Origin: Flavobacterium sinopsychrotolerans
GTDB taxonomy: Bacteria; Bacteroidota; Bacteroidia; Flavobacteriales; Flavobacteriaceae
Assembly (NCBI RefSeq): GCF_900110375.1
Contig: NZ_FODN01000006.1
Location: 62,001 to 126,000 of the forward strand
Length of the DNA stretch: 64,000 nt
Direction: 5' to 3'
In this document: positions 19,529 to 28,052 of the stretch, piece by piece
Numbering within the stretch: position 1 is the stretch's first letter
Layout: the number at the start of each line of letters is the position of its first letter
Notes under the pieces: generated by a model
The model's input: the letters and a program-made list of their open reading frames with translations, nothing else
The model's database searches: none
What the model was told of the DNA's origin: nothing
Program-made: the position numbers and the translations under genes

Positions 19529-20284
19529 ATGAAAAAAATACTAGTACTATTGCTTGTGGTCAATTTTTCTTTTGCACAACAGAACAAACGAAAACTGGTT
19601 TGGGAAGAGAATTTCAGCGGTAAAACGTTAAACGAAAAGAGTTGGAATTTTGAACTTGGCGATGGTTGTCCTAATTGCGGTTGGGGAAATAACGAACGAC
19701 AATTGTACACGAAACAAAATCACAAGCTTGCTAAAAATAAATTGGTCATTACAGGTAAAAAAGAAGGTGATAAATATACTTCGACACGCATTACTACCAA
19801 AGGCAAAAAAGAGTTTCAATACGGTCGTTTTGAGGCAAGAGCAAAGTTGCCAGTTGGTCAAGGAGTTTGGCCGGCTTGGTGGATGTTAGGTTCTAATATA
19901 AATGAAGTCGGTTGGCCAAAATGTGGTGAAATCGATATTTTAGAATATGTTGGGAAAGAGCCAAATATGGTTTTTACTTCTTTGCACACGCAGGACAGCC
20001 ACGGAAATACGATAAATACCAAGAAAACAAGATTTGATGATATTGAGGAAGGTTTTCATATTTACGCTGTAGAATGGACGAAAGACAAGATTGAATTTTT
20101 TGTGGATGAAACTTTAGTATACACTTTTCAGCCAGAAAATAAAACAGAATCGATTTGGCCATTCAACCAGCCCTTTTATTTTATTATCAATATGGCAATA
20201 GGTGGAAATTTTGGAGGTCCCGAAGTCGATGACACCATACTTCCGCAGGATTTTATCGTTGATTACATCAGAGTATATCAATAA
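19529..20284 (+). CDS. Secreted single-domain GH16 endo-beta-1,3-glucanase
   Basis: Second endo-glucanase of the locus, without accessory domains. Signal peptide about residues 1-17 (ends FSFAQQ), no lipobox Cys, so periplasmic or released. The whole mature part is a GH16 domain with KTLNEKSWNFELGDG near the start and catalytic motif EIDILE (nucleophile Glu134, Asp136, acid/base Glu139), preceded by WPKCG and ending DYIRVYQ. The beta-bulge motif matches the laminarinase-type group. It is only 6 bases downstream of the GH3 gene and is the last gene of the operon. Having both a surface-anchored and a soluble GH16 suggests two cutting steps, outside and in the periplasm; that division is inference. 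Confidence 0.9.
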   Translation: MKKILVLLLVVNFSFAQQNKRKLVWEENFSGKTLNEKSWNFELGDGCPNCGWGNNERQLYTKQNHKLAKNKLVITGKKEGDKYTSTRITTKGKKEFQYGRFEARAKLPVGQGVWPAWWMLGSNINEVGWPKCGEIDILEYVGKEPNMVFTSLHTQDSHGNTINTKKTRFDDIEEGFHIYAVEWTKDKIEFFVDETLVYTFQPENKTESIWPFNQPFYFIINMAIGGNFGGPEVDDTILPQDFIVDYIRVYQ

Positions 20285-20619
20285 TTTGATTTTTTTGAAT
20301 AAAAAATTGAAACTAAAATAAAGGATTGATTCTAATCTATTAAGAGTCAGTCTTCATTTTGGTTTTTAAGAATTTATTGACATATACTACTCTTTTTGTG
20401 CAACGGCATACTATTTGTATGATAAATGTGAAAAAAGAAGAAAAATTTTAACAAATTTTAATTTTGATATGTTAATTTTTATTAATTTTACTTGCATGTT
20501 AAAATAATAATTAGTTAAATTTGAAAACTTAACAAACCTAAACACACTTTAGCCTATAATAAAAAACTACTTTTTAGAGAAAACTCTCCAATTTTAATTA
20601 AAAACTAAAAAGTATTATT
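20285..20619 (+). other. 335-base gap between the glucan locus and the sigma factor gene
   Basis: AT-rich. No coding frame or RNA gene is apparent, and no convincing terminator hairpin follows the last glucanase gene. The 3' third carries the candidate promoter listed at 20492-20523. Confidence 0.6.
20492..20523 (+). promoter_or_regulatory. Candidate promoter of the ECF sigma factor gene
   Basis: TTG at 20492-20494, 21 bases, then TAAATTTG at 20516-20523, a good match to the Bacteroidota primary-sigma consensus. It leaves a leader of roughly 90 bases before the Met at 20620. Confidence 0.5.
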
Positions 20620-21204
20620 ATGGTTAATATACAACTCCCAGACGCGTCATTAGTTAAGGAATATGTCGCAGGTAATGAGGATGCCTTAGCTAAACTAATA
20701 AAGAGGCATGAGTCAAAAATATATGGATTTATTTATTCTAAAATCCCCGATAGAGATATTACCAACGATATTTTTCAAGATACCTTTATTAAAGTGATAA
20801 AAACCTTGAAATCAAATTCTTATAATGAAGAAGGTAAATTCTTACCGTGGGTAATGCGTATTTCCCATAATCTGGTGGTTGATCATTACCGTAAAACGAA
20901 AAAGATGCCAATGTTCAGAGAAACAGAGGAATTTTCGATTTTCTCTATAATGTCCGATGATTCCTTGACGATAGAAAATAAAATAATATCAGAGCAAGTC
21001 GAAATGGATTTGAAGAAATTAATAGAAGAGCTCCCGGCAGATCAAAAAGAAGTTTTGGTGATGCGAATGTATCAAGATATGAGTTTCAAGGAAATTTCGG
21101 AATCTACAGGAGTTAGTATCAATACTGCCCTAGGACGAATGCGTTATGCTTTGATGAATTTGAGAAAAGTAATTGATAAACACCAAATTGTTTTAACCAA
21201 TTAA
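20620..21204 (+). CDS. ECF-type RNA polymerase sigma factor
   Basis: Alternative sigma factor. Region 2 is at about residues 25-95 (DIFQDTFIKVIKTLKS, FLPWVMRISHNLVVDHYRK), and region 4 at about 135-185 (LPADQKEVLVMRMYQDMSFKEISE, then INTALGRMRYAL), with a charged linker between. Length of 194 residues fits the ECF group. No anti-sigma factor gene is adjacent: the next gene is a conserved-looking 47-residue protein, and upstream is the end of the glucan operon. A housekeeping-type promoter precedes it. Regulon and signal are unknown. Confidence 0.9.
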   Translation: MVNIQLPDASLVKEYVAGNEDALAKLIKRHESKIYGFIYSKIPDRDITNDIFQDTFIKVIKTLKSNSYNEEGKFLPWVMRISHNLVVDHYRKTKKMPMFRETEEFSIFSIMSDDSLTIENKIISEQVEMDLKKLIEELPADQKEVLVMRMYQDMSFKEISESTGVSINTALGRMRYALMNLRKVIDKHQIVLTN

Positions 21205-21257
21205 CAATATCTTGAAACTTGCTGCGTTGTAATAGAAAAACAAATATGTATTACTTT

Positions 21258-21401
21258 ATGGCAAAAACTTACTCAAAAAAATCATTAGTTTCTCAAACGA
21301 TGAAACCAAGTAAAGAAACAGTTTCTTTTTTATTAGGCTATTCAAAAGCGTTAACCATAATAAAAATAGACAATAAAAGTTTCGAAATTATATCGAATTA
21401 G
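21258..21401 (+). CDS. Small protein downstream of the sigma factor, unknown function
   Basis: A 47-residue basic protein starting at ATG 21258 (an ATG at 21246 would add four residues). Sequence features: Lys/Ser-rich start (AKTYSKKSL), then KPSKETVSFLLGYSKAL and a short C-terminal KSFEIISN. I recall small proteins of this type next to sigma factors in flavobacteria, but cannot name a family. No membrane segment or Cys. It begins 54 bases after the sigma factor stop on the same strand, before the shared terminator, so it is probably co-transcribed. A role in modulating the sigma factor is speculation. Confidence 0.6.
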   Translation: MAKTYSKKSLVSQTMKPSKETVSFLLGYSKALTIIKIDNKSFEIISN

Positions 21402-21460
21402 AATTTATTTGATTCCTAAAGAAATTAATTTTTCTACTTTAATTCGGTACTGACAAATAA

Positions 21461-21497
21461 AAAAACCACTGATTCTACCTAGAATTAGTGGTTTTTT
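21461..21497. terminator. Bidirectional terminator hairpin
   Basis: Arms 21461-21476 and 21481-21496 pair almost perfectly (one G-T) around the four-base loop ACCT, with A and T tracts outside. It sits between the converging small-protein and nth genes and can serve both. Confidence 0.85.
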
Positions 21498-21511
21498 TGT
21501 TTGTCTTCAGT

Positions 21512-22162
21512 TTATTTTTTATAATATGCATCGAGTACCGTTTTTCGGCCAATCGTTTTGGTAATAATATCCTTTTCTAAATCCCACCCGCGAGCAGGAG
21601 AATATTGCCTTCCGTACCAAATAATCTGAAGATGCAAGTCATTCCAGATTTCTTCAGGAAAAATGCGTTTAGCATCTTTCTCCGTTTGGACTACGTTTTT
21701 TCCATTGGTTAAATTCCAGCGGTACATCAAGCGATGAATGTGTGTGTCAACAGGGAAAGCTGGAACTCCAAAGGCTTGCGACATCACGACACTGGCCGTT
21801 TTATGTCCCACTGCAGGTAATTCTTCCAGAAATTCAAAACTTTGAGGGACTTTCCCGCCGTGTTTATCAATTAAAATATGAGATAAACCATGTATTCCTT
21901 TTGATTTCATTGGCGATAAGCCACAAGGTCGAATAATTTCCTTAATTTCTTCCACGGACATTTTGATCATATCATATGGATTATCCGCTTTTGCAAAAAG
22001 CAACGGCGTAATCTGATTCACTCGTACATCTGTACATTGTGCCGAAAGTAAAACGGCAATCAATAACGTATAAGGATCCTTATGGTCTAAAGGAACAGGA
22101 ATGGTTGGATATAACTCTTTTAACGTATTTATAACAAACGTTACACGTTCTTGTTTATTCAT
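21512..22162 (-). CDS. nth: Endonuclease III-like DNA glycosylase/AP lyase lacking the Fe-S ligands
   Basis: Base-excision repair enzyme that removes oxidised pyrimidines and nicks abasic sites. The helix-hairpin-helix-Gly-Pro-Asp core is clear: LSAQCTD near residues 40-46, hairpin LPAVGHKTA carrying the catalytic Lys, then PVDTHIHR with the catalytic Asp. The C-terminal four-Cys iron-sulfur motif of classical endonuclease III is absent: after YGRQYSPARGW there are no Cys residues, and the protein stops soon after at 216 residues. It is therefore a cluster-free type. Divergent from the peroxiredoxin gene. Confidence 0.92.
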   Translation of the reverse strand: MNKQERVTFVINTLKELYPTIPVPLDHKDPYTLLIAVLLSAQCTDVRVNQITPLLFAKADNPYDMIKMSVEEIKEIIRPCGLSPMKSKGIHGLSHILIDKHGGKVPQSFEFLEELPAVGHKTASVVMSQAFGVPAFPVDTHIHRLMYRWNLTNGKNVVQTEKDAKRIFPEEIWNDLHLQIIWYGRQYSPARGWDLEKDIITKTIGRKTVLDAYYKK

Positions 22163-22251
22163 TATTGATTAAATTTGATTTGTAAAGAAAAACAATTTCA
22201 ATGGCAATAGCAAAGTTCAATTTCAATTCAAATAAATAAAAAATATAAATA

Positions 22252-22704
22252 ATGACAACATTAAAAAAAGGAGATAAAGCCCCTAATTTTTCTGGTCTTG
22301 ACCAAGAGGGGAAATCACATCAATTAGCAGATTATTCAGGGAAAAAATTAGTCGTTTTCTTTTATCCAAAAGCAAATACGCCGGGATGTACTGCTGAAGC
22401 TTGTGATTTAAGAGACAATTTTGAACGTTTTCAAGCTAATAATTATGCATTGTTAGGTGTAAGTGCTGATTCAGCGAAAGCCCAAGCCAAATTCAAGGAC
22501 AAGTATGAATTTCCTTTTCCATTACTTGCTGATGAAGATAAATCAGTAATTCAGGCTTTTGGAGTTTGGGGACCAAAAAAATTCATGGGTAAAGAATATG
22601 ACGGAATTCACAGAACCACTTTTGTAATAGACGAAAAAGGAATCATCGAGGATGTGATTTCAGATGTAAAAACTAAGGCGCATGCAGCTCAGATATTAAA
22701 GTAA
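22252..22704 (+). CDS. bcp: Peroxiredoxin, BCP/PrxQ type
   Basis: Thiol peroxidase that reduces hydrogen peroxide and organic hydroperoxides in the cytoplasm, usually with thioredoxin. The peroxidatic Cys lies in TPGCTAEACD, with a second Cys five residues on, the classic PrxQ spacing for an intramolecular disulfide. VVFFYPKANTPG before it and GVSADS, FPLLAD and HRTTFVIDEKG after it are family signatures. Length of 150 residues is typical and there is no signal peptide. Monocistronic with its own strong terminator. Confidence 0.95.
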   Translation: MTTLKKGDKAPNFSGLDQEGKSHQLADYSGKKLVVFFYPKANTPGCTAEACDLRDNFERFQANNYALLGVSADSAKAQAKFKDKYEFPFPLLADEDKSVIQAFGVWGPKKFMGKEYDGIHRTTFVIDEKGIIEDVISDVKTKAHAAQILK

Positions 22705-22775
22705 GTGTTCAGTAATCCGTTACTGCAATTGCAAATAATAATACAAAAGGACAAAACAAATTGTCATAAATGAAT

Positions 22776-22823
22776 AAAGTCCAGAGTTGAGGTTTTAATT
22801 GACCTCAATTCTGGACTTTGTTT
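22776..22823. terminator. Bidirectional terminator hairpin after bcp
   Basis: Arms 22776-22793 and 22802-22819 form an 18-bp stem (one G-T pair) with an eight-base loop, followed by a T-rich stretch. It lies between convergent genes. Confidence 0.8.
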
Positions 22824-22891
22824 TATAATTTGAATCGAAATTTAGCGACTGATTTCCATAGTTATCTGGACTAGCAGCTGACCGGTATTCC

Positions 22892-24352
22892 TTAATTACT
22901 CTCTTTCAAAAGTTTAGTTGGATCATATCCAAAAAGGCGGTGCTCTTTTATGATTTCTGCAATACCTGAAGGTAGCATTGTTTCCCAACCTGGTTTTCCA
23001 TGATTAATCATGTTTAGTACTTCACGAGAGAAAACTTCCAATATTCCCGGATCGTAATCATCTATGTCCACTACTTTACCGTTGAATTTAAAGAATTTGT
23101 ATAATTCTTTCATTCTTGGATGTACTTTCAAATTTTCAGAAGTAATAATTTCACCATTTTCATCTAACATTGGATATAAGAAAACTTTCATGTCACGATA
23201 AAATAATTTCCCGAAGGCTTCCAGAATTCCACCGCTTAAATGACGATAGTATTTTTCATCAAAAATATCTACTAAATTATTCACACCCATGGCTAATCCC
23301 ATTCTGGCTTTGGTATAATTAGCAAAATATTCGACTACTTTATAGTATTCTTGAAAATTAGAGATCATTACCGTTTGTCCTAATGCACAAAGTAATTCAG
23401 CTCTATCCATGAAATCTCTTTCATCAATCTCACCATCAGACCGTAAGTTGGATAAGGTAATTTCGAAGATTACAAGTGTATTTTCTTTTTCAACTTTATT
23501 TTCTTCAAGGAACATTTTTAATGATTTCTCATACATGTCCATGTTCACTTTTGTAACCGGACGAAAACTACCTCTAAAAGCAAGGATATTTTTTTTGTAC
23601 AAAATAGCTGCAGGGAGTATGTTTTTTCCATCAGGATTGAACATAACCGCATCAGTCATTCCATTTTTGACAAGTTGCAAACTCATCAAACGATTGTCAA
23701 CATCTGCAAAACGAGGTCCTGAGAAGTTAATCGTATCTATTTCTAATTGGTCTTTGTCTAGGTGGTCGTATAAATAACGTAACAGACGTTTAGGATCATT
23801 GTATTTGTAGTAAGCACCGTAAATCAGATTTACACCAAGGATTCCAAGAGTTTCTTGTTGCAAACGAACGTCAGTTTCTTTAAATCGAATGTGAAGAATA
23901 ATTTCGTTATAATCCTCATCCGGTTCAATTTGATAACTAATACCCACCCATCCGTGTCCTTTGAATTGCTTTGCAAAATCGATGGTAGCAACCGTATTGG
24001 CATAACTAAAAAACATTTTGTTAGGATGTTTTTCTCTGCTCAATCGCTGCTCTATAAGATTTACTTCATGGGAAAGCATTTTTTTTAGTCGGCTTTCAGT
24101 GACATAACGGCCGTCCTCTTCAATGCCATATACAGCATCACTAAAGTCTTTGTCATAGGCTGACATTGCTTTTGCAATTGTACCTGAAGATCCACCAGAT
24201 CTAAAAAAATGTCTTACAGTTTCCTGTCCAGCTCCAATTTCTGCAAAAGTTCCATAAATATTTTCGTTCAAATTGATACGAAGCGCTTTATCTTTAATTG
24301 AAGGGATTTGTTCGATGATTTTGTCACCTTTTAATTTTATTTCTGTATCCAT
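22892..24352 (-). CDS. Conserved soluble protein of unknown function, about 486 residues
   Basis: I recognise this as a widely conserved flavobacterial protein but not its activity. No signal peptide, no membrane helix, no lipobox. The N-terminal third has a Gly/Ser-rich stretch FFRSGGSSGTIAKAMSAYDKDFSDA, which could be a phosphate- or nucleotide-binding loop, and an ordered alpha/beta composition follows with a helical C-terminus. I recall database names for relatives such as TonB-dependent receptor or nicotinate-nucleotide adenylyltransferase; the former is excluded by the lack of a barrel and leader, and the latter by absence of a visible HxGH-type motif. Single gene with its own -7 box; divergent from the hydrolase gene at 24447. 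Large, intact and evidently constrained. Confidence 0.85.
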   Translation of the reverse strand: MDTEIKLKGDKIIEQIPSIKDKALRINLNENIYGTFAEIGAGQETVRHFFRSGGSSGTIAKAMSAYDKDFSDAVYGIEEDGRYVTESRLKKMLSHEVNLIEQRLSREKHPNKMFFSYANTVATIDFAKQFKGHGWVGISYQIEPDEDYNEIILHIRFKETDVRLQQETLGILGVNLIYGAYYKYNDPKRLLRYLYDHLDKDQLEIDTINFSGPRFADVDNRLMSLQLVKNGMTDAVMFNPDGKNILPAAILYKKNILAFRGSFRPVTKVNMDMYEKSLKMFLEENKVEKENTLVIFEITLSNLRSDGEIDERDFMDRAELLCALGQTVMISNFQEYYKVVEYFANYTKARMGLAMGVNNLVDIFDEKYYRHLSGGILEAFGKLFYRDMKVFLYPMLDENGEIITSENLKVHPRMKELYKFFKFNGKVVDIDDYDPGILEVFSREVLNMINHGKPGWETMLPSGIAEIIKEHRLFGYDPTKLLKESN

Positions 24353-24378
24353 TTTCTTTTAATATGGCTAATATGTTG

Positions 24379-24386
24379 CAAAGTTA
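24379..24386 (-). promoter_or_regulatory. Candidate -7 box of the 486-residue protein gene
   Basis: Minus-strand TAACTTTG fits TAnnTTTG and lies 27 bases before the Met at 24352. No clear TTG partner upstream. Confidence 0.4.
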
Positions 24387-24420
24387 ATGAAATAGGTTTC
24401 TAATGAAAGATAATTAACCC

Positions 24421-24428
24421 TATTTTTG
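24421..24428 (+). promoter_or_regulatory. Candidate -7 box of the hydrolase gene
   Basis: TATTTTTG fits TAnnTTTG, 18 bases before the TTG start at 24447. TTTC at 24397-24400 is 20 bases upstream, one mismatch to the usual element. Confidence 0.4.
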
Positions 24429-24446
24429 TAAATAAAAGCAATAAAA

Positions 24447-25211
24447 TTGAAGGTATATTTTTTAGGAACTGGCACATCACAAGGGATTCCTGTTATTGGG
24501 AGCAATCATCCAGTATGTAAAAGCACTGATTTTAAAGATAAAAGACTGAGAGTTTCCGTTTGGATTTCTTGGGAAAATCATTCTTTTGTAATTGATTGCG
24601 GACCTGATTTCAGGCAGCAAATGCTTTCTTCAAATTGTCAAAAAGTAGATGGAATCCTCTTTACCCACGAACATGCTGACCACACAGCGGGAATAGATGA
24701 TATTCGTCCGTTTAATTTTAAACAGGGAGAAATACCAATTTATGCACATCAAAGAGTGATTCATAATTTAAGAAAACGTTTTGATTACGTTTTTGAAACG
24801 GTAAATAAATATCCCGGCGCTCCTTCTGTTGCAACTATTGAAGTAGTCAATAATGAACCATTTTCTCTGGGAAATAAAACGGTAATTCCTATTGATGTAA
24901 TGCATGGAAATCTTCAGGTTTTTGGATATCGAATTGATGATTTTGCCTATTTAACGGATGTGAAAACTATTGAAAAAAGCGAAATTGAAAAATTAAAAAA
25001 CTTAAAAGTGTTGGTTATAAATGCTTTACGGGAAGAGCCTCATGATACTCATTTCAATTTGAAAGAAGCATTAGATTTTATAACTTTGGTGCAGCCAAAA
25101 AAAGCGTATCTCACACATATCAGTCATATTATGGGGTATCATGAGGAGGTTCAAAAAAATCTTCCGGAGCATGTTTATCTCGCATATGATAATTTAGAAA
25201 TTACAATTTAA
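24447..25211 (+). CDS. Metallo-beta-lactamase-fold hydrolase, PhnP/RNase Z-like
   Basis: Cytoplasmic metal-dependent hydrolase, probably a phosphodiesterase. The metal site is visible: THEHADHTAG near residues 74-83 (HxHxDH), HGN near 152, an Asp in YLTDVKT, and TLTHISH-like THISHIMGYHEE near the end for the remaining His. The start KVYFLGTGTSQGIP is characteristic of the PhnP group. Start is a TTG at 24447; no ATG allows the GTGTSQG strand. Substrate cannot be told: relatives cleave cyclic phosphodiesters, but no phosphonate genes are nearby. Confidence 0.85.
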   Translation: MKVYFLGTGTSQGIPVIGSNHPVCKSTDFKDKRLRVSVWISWENHSFVIDCGPDFRQQMLSSNCQKVDGILFTHEHADHTAGIDDIRPFNFKQGEIPIYAHQRVIHNLRKRFDYVFETVNKYPGAPSVATIEVVNNEPFSLGNKTVIPIDVMHGNLQVFGYRIDDFAYLTDVKTIEKSEIEKLKNLKVLVINALREEPHDTHFNLKEALDFITLVQPKKAYLTHISHIMGYHEEVQKNLPEHVYLAYDNLEITI

Positions 25212-25222
25212 TTTTACCTACA

Positions 25223-25723
25223 ATGAAAAAATCATTATTCCTTTATCTTACTATTTTGGCTGTACTCTCTACAGTTTTTACCTATGCGTTCTTGAGTAAA
25301 CAGGTTGCATTTGAACAAAAAAGGTATGAGAAGACTACAAAAAAGTTAAGAGACAGTCTAAGTTTAGTTTCGAATCAGTTGGCTGATGCTAATTATTTTT
25401 CTTTGACTAAAAATGAAAATGCCCAAAATTATTTTGATTCAGGAACTTCAGAAAAAATAATTCAATACGAGAAATTAATTCCTGTTGTTACTGAAAAATT
25501 ATTAGATTATAATTCCAATCCAAAAGGCAATCCTTACACTGGTCAAGATCAAATATGTGCTAATAAATTTATTATCAATAAAGTAAGAATCCTAAACCAC
25601 AGATGGATTATTGCTGATTTTAGTGACGGCGAAATTTGGGGAGAAGTTTTATTGAAATATTTTGTAAATGCTGATGATAGCATTTCATTTGAAGTAAATC
25701 AATCCTTATTGTATCAGAAATAA
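25223..25723 (+). CDS. Membrane-anchored coiled-coil protein, unknown function
   Basis: A 166-residue protein with an N-terminal hydrophobic segment (about residues 5-23), best read as a membrane anchor, a charged coiled coil (about 30-60; KRYEKTTKKLRDSLSLVSNQLADA), and a globular C-terminal part with NPYTGQDQICANKFIINKVRILN and WIIADFSDGEIWGEVLLKYF. I do not recognise the family. It starts 12 bases after the hydrolase gene and is probably co-transcribed. It might face the periplasm. Confidence 0.65.
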   Translation: MKKSLFLYLTILAVLSTVFTYAFLSKQVAFEQKRYEKTTKKLRDSLSLVSNQLADANYFSLTKNENAQNYFDSGTSEKIIQYEKLIPVVTEKLLDYNSNPKGNPYTGQDQICANKFIINKVRILNHRWIIADFSDGEIWGEVLLKYFVNADDSISFEVNQSLLYQK

Positions 25724-25724
25724 A

Positions 25725-25774
25725 TAATCAGTCGCAGTTTTCAGAAATTGTGTCCTGGAAACTGCGACTGATTA
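25725..25774. terminator. Long perfect hairpin between convergent genes
   Basis: Arms 25725-25740 and 25759-25774 pair perfectly over 16 bp, with a further A-T/C-G continuation toward the loop. No strong T run follows on the plus strand, but the position at the end of two converging genes suggests termination. Confidence 0.65.
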
Positions 25775-25781
25775 CTTAAAA

Positions 25782-26429
25782 TTATTTTTCCTGAAGCCAG
25801 TTTTTGAAGTCATAAAAGTTCTGTGGAGCAACTCCATGACCAATTGGATATTCTTTATAGGTTATATTTATTCCTAAATTTTCTACTATTGCAGGCGTTT
25901 TTCTTGCCCATTCTACTGGAATTACCTGATCTACAGTTCCGTGTGAAGCAAATATTTTCAGATTATTAAAGTTGTTTTTGAGGTAATCCTCAGCTACAAT
26001 TTCTAAATTTAAATACCCGCTCATAGCTACTACTTTCTGAACTTTTTCAGGATAAGAAAGTGCAACTGCGTAACTCAAAATAGCGCCTTGGCTGAAGCCA
26101 ACTAAAGCAATTTGTTTCTCATCAATTGGATAATTGGCAATTAACTCATCAATAAATCCAGCTATTAAATCCCTAGAAACTTTAGCTTGTTCGTGGTCAG
26201 AAAATTTGTTTTCGTCCGCATCAAAGTTAATGGCGTACCAAGCAAAAGCACCGTATTGCATATCATAAGGCGCACGCGCTGAAATAATGTAATATTCTTC
26301 CGGAAGTTCAGTGGCAAATGAAAATAAATCTTCTTCATTGCTTCCGTATCCATGCAATAAAAGGATTAGAGGATTCTTGTCTAATTTTATTTTTGGTTCT
26401 CTTATTTTGTATTCTAAAGATAAATTCAT
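25782..26429 (-). CDS. Alpha/beta-hydrolase, phospholipase/carboxylesterase family
   Basis: Soluble serine hydrolase of the YpfH/acyl-protein thioesterase-like group. Seen: LLLHGYGSNEEDL (oxyanion-hole region), nucleophile elbow GFSQGA, a late Asp in SHGTVDQVIP, and catalytic His in YPIGHGV. Start at ATG 26429 gives MNLSLEYKIREP and 215 residues; a longer frame to 26552 overlaps the upstream gene and is not believable. It follows the DUF4870-like gene by 5 bases on the same strand. Physiological substrate unknown. Confidence 0.88.
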   Translation of the reverse strand: MNLSLEYKIREPKIKLDKNPLILLLHGYGSNEEDLFSFATELPEEYYIISARAPYDMQYGAFAWYAINFDADENKFSDHEQAKVSRDLIAGFIDELIANYPIDEKQIALVGFSQGAILSYAVALSYPEKVQKVVAMSGYLNLEIVAEDYLKNNFNNLKIFASHGTVDQVIPVEWARKTPAIVENLGINITYKEYPIGHGVAPQNFYDFKNWLQEK

Positions 26430-26434
26430 TATAA

Positions 26435-26794
<360 letters not shown>

Positions 26795-26798
26795 TTTT

Positions 26799-28052
26799 CT
26801 ATGCTAAAATTAATTTTCCTTGATTCACAATTCCGTATACTTTCCCTTTTATTTCAGCACCTAGAAAAGCAGAATTTTTCGATTTGGATAAAATAGATGA
26901 TTTTGTAAAAATGCTTTTTGGTTCTGGATTAAATAAGGCAATATTTGCTTTTGAACCTTCATTAATCGTTTCTGTTTCGATTCCAAAAGTTGTTTTTCCG
27001 GACGTCAATTTATCTATTACAGTTTCTAATGGCAATACAGTCATCAAAGCACCAAAAGCACTTTCCAATCCAATTGTTCCGTTTTTGGCACCATCAAATT
27101 CCATTTTCTTGTGTTCAATGTCAATCGGATTATGGTCAGATGTAATCATATCGATTGTGCCTTCTTTTATTCCTTTCAGCAATGCTTTTCTATCAGTTTC
27201 AGTTCTAAGTGGCGGCGAAACTTTATAACGGGTGTCAAAACTCTCCAATTTTTCATCGGTTAAAACCAAATGATGTACAGCTACACTACACGTTACATTT
27301 AGACCATTCGCCTTTGCTTCTTTGATTAATTGAACTGATTTTTTAGTCGAAATTGTTGGAATGTGAAGTTTTCCTCCGGTATATTCTAACAGAAATAAAT
27401 TTCGTGCGATTTGTAATTCTTCAGCAAGATTTGGAATTCCTTTCAAGCCTAATCGGGTAGAAACAATGCCTTCATTCGCCACTCCGTTTCCTTTTATATT
27501 CTCGTCTTGGGAAAAAGCAAGAAGCAATGCATCAAAATCCTGAACGTATTGTAAAGCGATTTTTAGTAAATTAGCATTATCTAAACTTTTATTATAATCT
27601 CCAAAAGCAACTGCTCCCGCTTTTTTCATATCATACAGTTCAGCCATATCTTTTCCTGCGCTTTCTTTGCTCAAAGCGCCAATAGGATAGAGTTGAGTTG
27701 CAAATCCTTGTGCTTTGTTTAACACAAAATTCACTTGGGATTGATTGTCAATAATAGGGAAGGAGTTGGGTTGTAGTGCGATTGCTGTAAAACCACTTTT
27801 GGCAGCTACAGTAAGTCCGTTTGATATCGTTTCTCGGTCTTCAAAACCAGGTTCTCCAAGAGAAACGCTACTGTCAAACCAGCCTTGTGAAACATGTAAA
27901 TTATCAAGTTGTATTTCGTCTGCTTTATCTAGATTTGGAAGTGATGTTCCAATTTTTTTTATAAAACCATCAACAATTAAAATATCTGCAGTCTTATTAT
28001 GAAAGGGACTTTTTGAATCGATAATTTTGGCGTCTCTAATGATTAATTTCAT
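26799..28052 (-). CDS. Dihydroorotase-family protein, probably not catalytic
   Basis: Amidohydrolase-fold protein of the dihydroorotase group (417 residues, normal length). In active enzymes the metal site starts with a His-x-His-x-Arg motif; here the aligned stretch is FDSSVSLGEPG at about residues 59-69, so both His (62, 64) and the substrate Arg (66) are Ser, Ser and Gly. A later metal His is also lost (LHIPTISTKK where LHxxHVST is usual). Retained features include the AVHHLVLTDE strand and SDHNPID. It therefore most resembles the inactive PyrC-type partners that can assemble with aspartate transcarbamylase. It heads a run with the DUF4870-like gene and the esterase (gaps 4 and 5 bases). 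A true pyrC should exist elsewhere in the genome; this window cannot show it. Confidence 0.85.
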   Translation of the reverse strand: MKLIIRDAKIIDSKSPFHNKTADILIVDGFIKKIGTSLPNLDKADEIQLDNLHVSQGWFDSSVSLGEPGFEDRETISNGLTVAAKSGFTAIALQPNSFPIIDNQSQVNFVLNKAQGFATQLYPIGALSKESAGKDMAELYDMKKAGAVAFGDYNKSLDNANLLKIALQYVQDFDALLLAFSQDENIKGNGVANEGIVSTRLGLKGIPNLAEELQIARNLFLLEYTGGKLHIPTISTKKSVQLIKEAKANGLNVTCSVAVHHLVLTDEKLESFDTRYKVSPPLRTETDRKALLKGIKEGTIDMITSDHNPIDIEHKKMEFDGAKNGTIGLESAFGALMTVLPLETVIDKLTSGKTTFGIETETINEGSKANIALFNPEPKSIFTKSSILSKSKNSAFLGAEIKGKVYGIVNQGKLILA

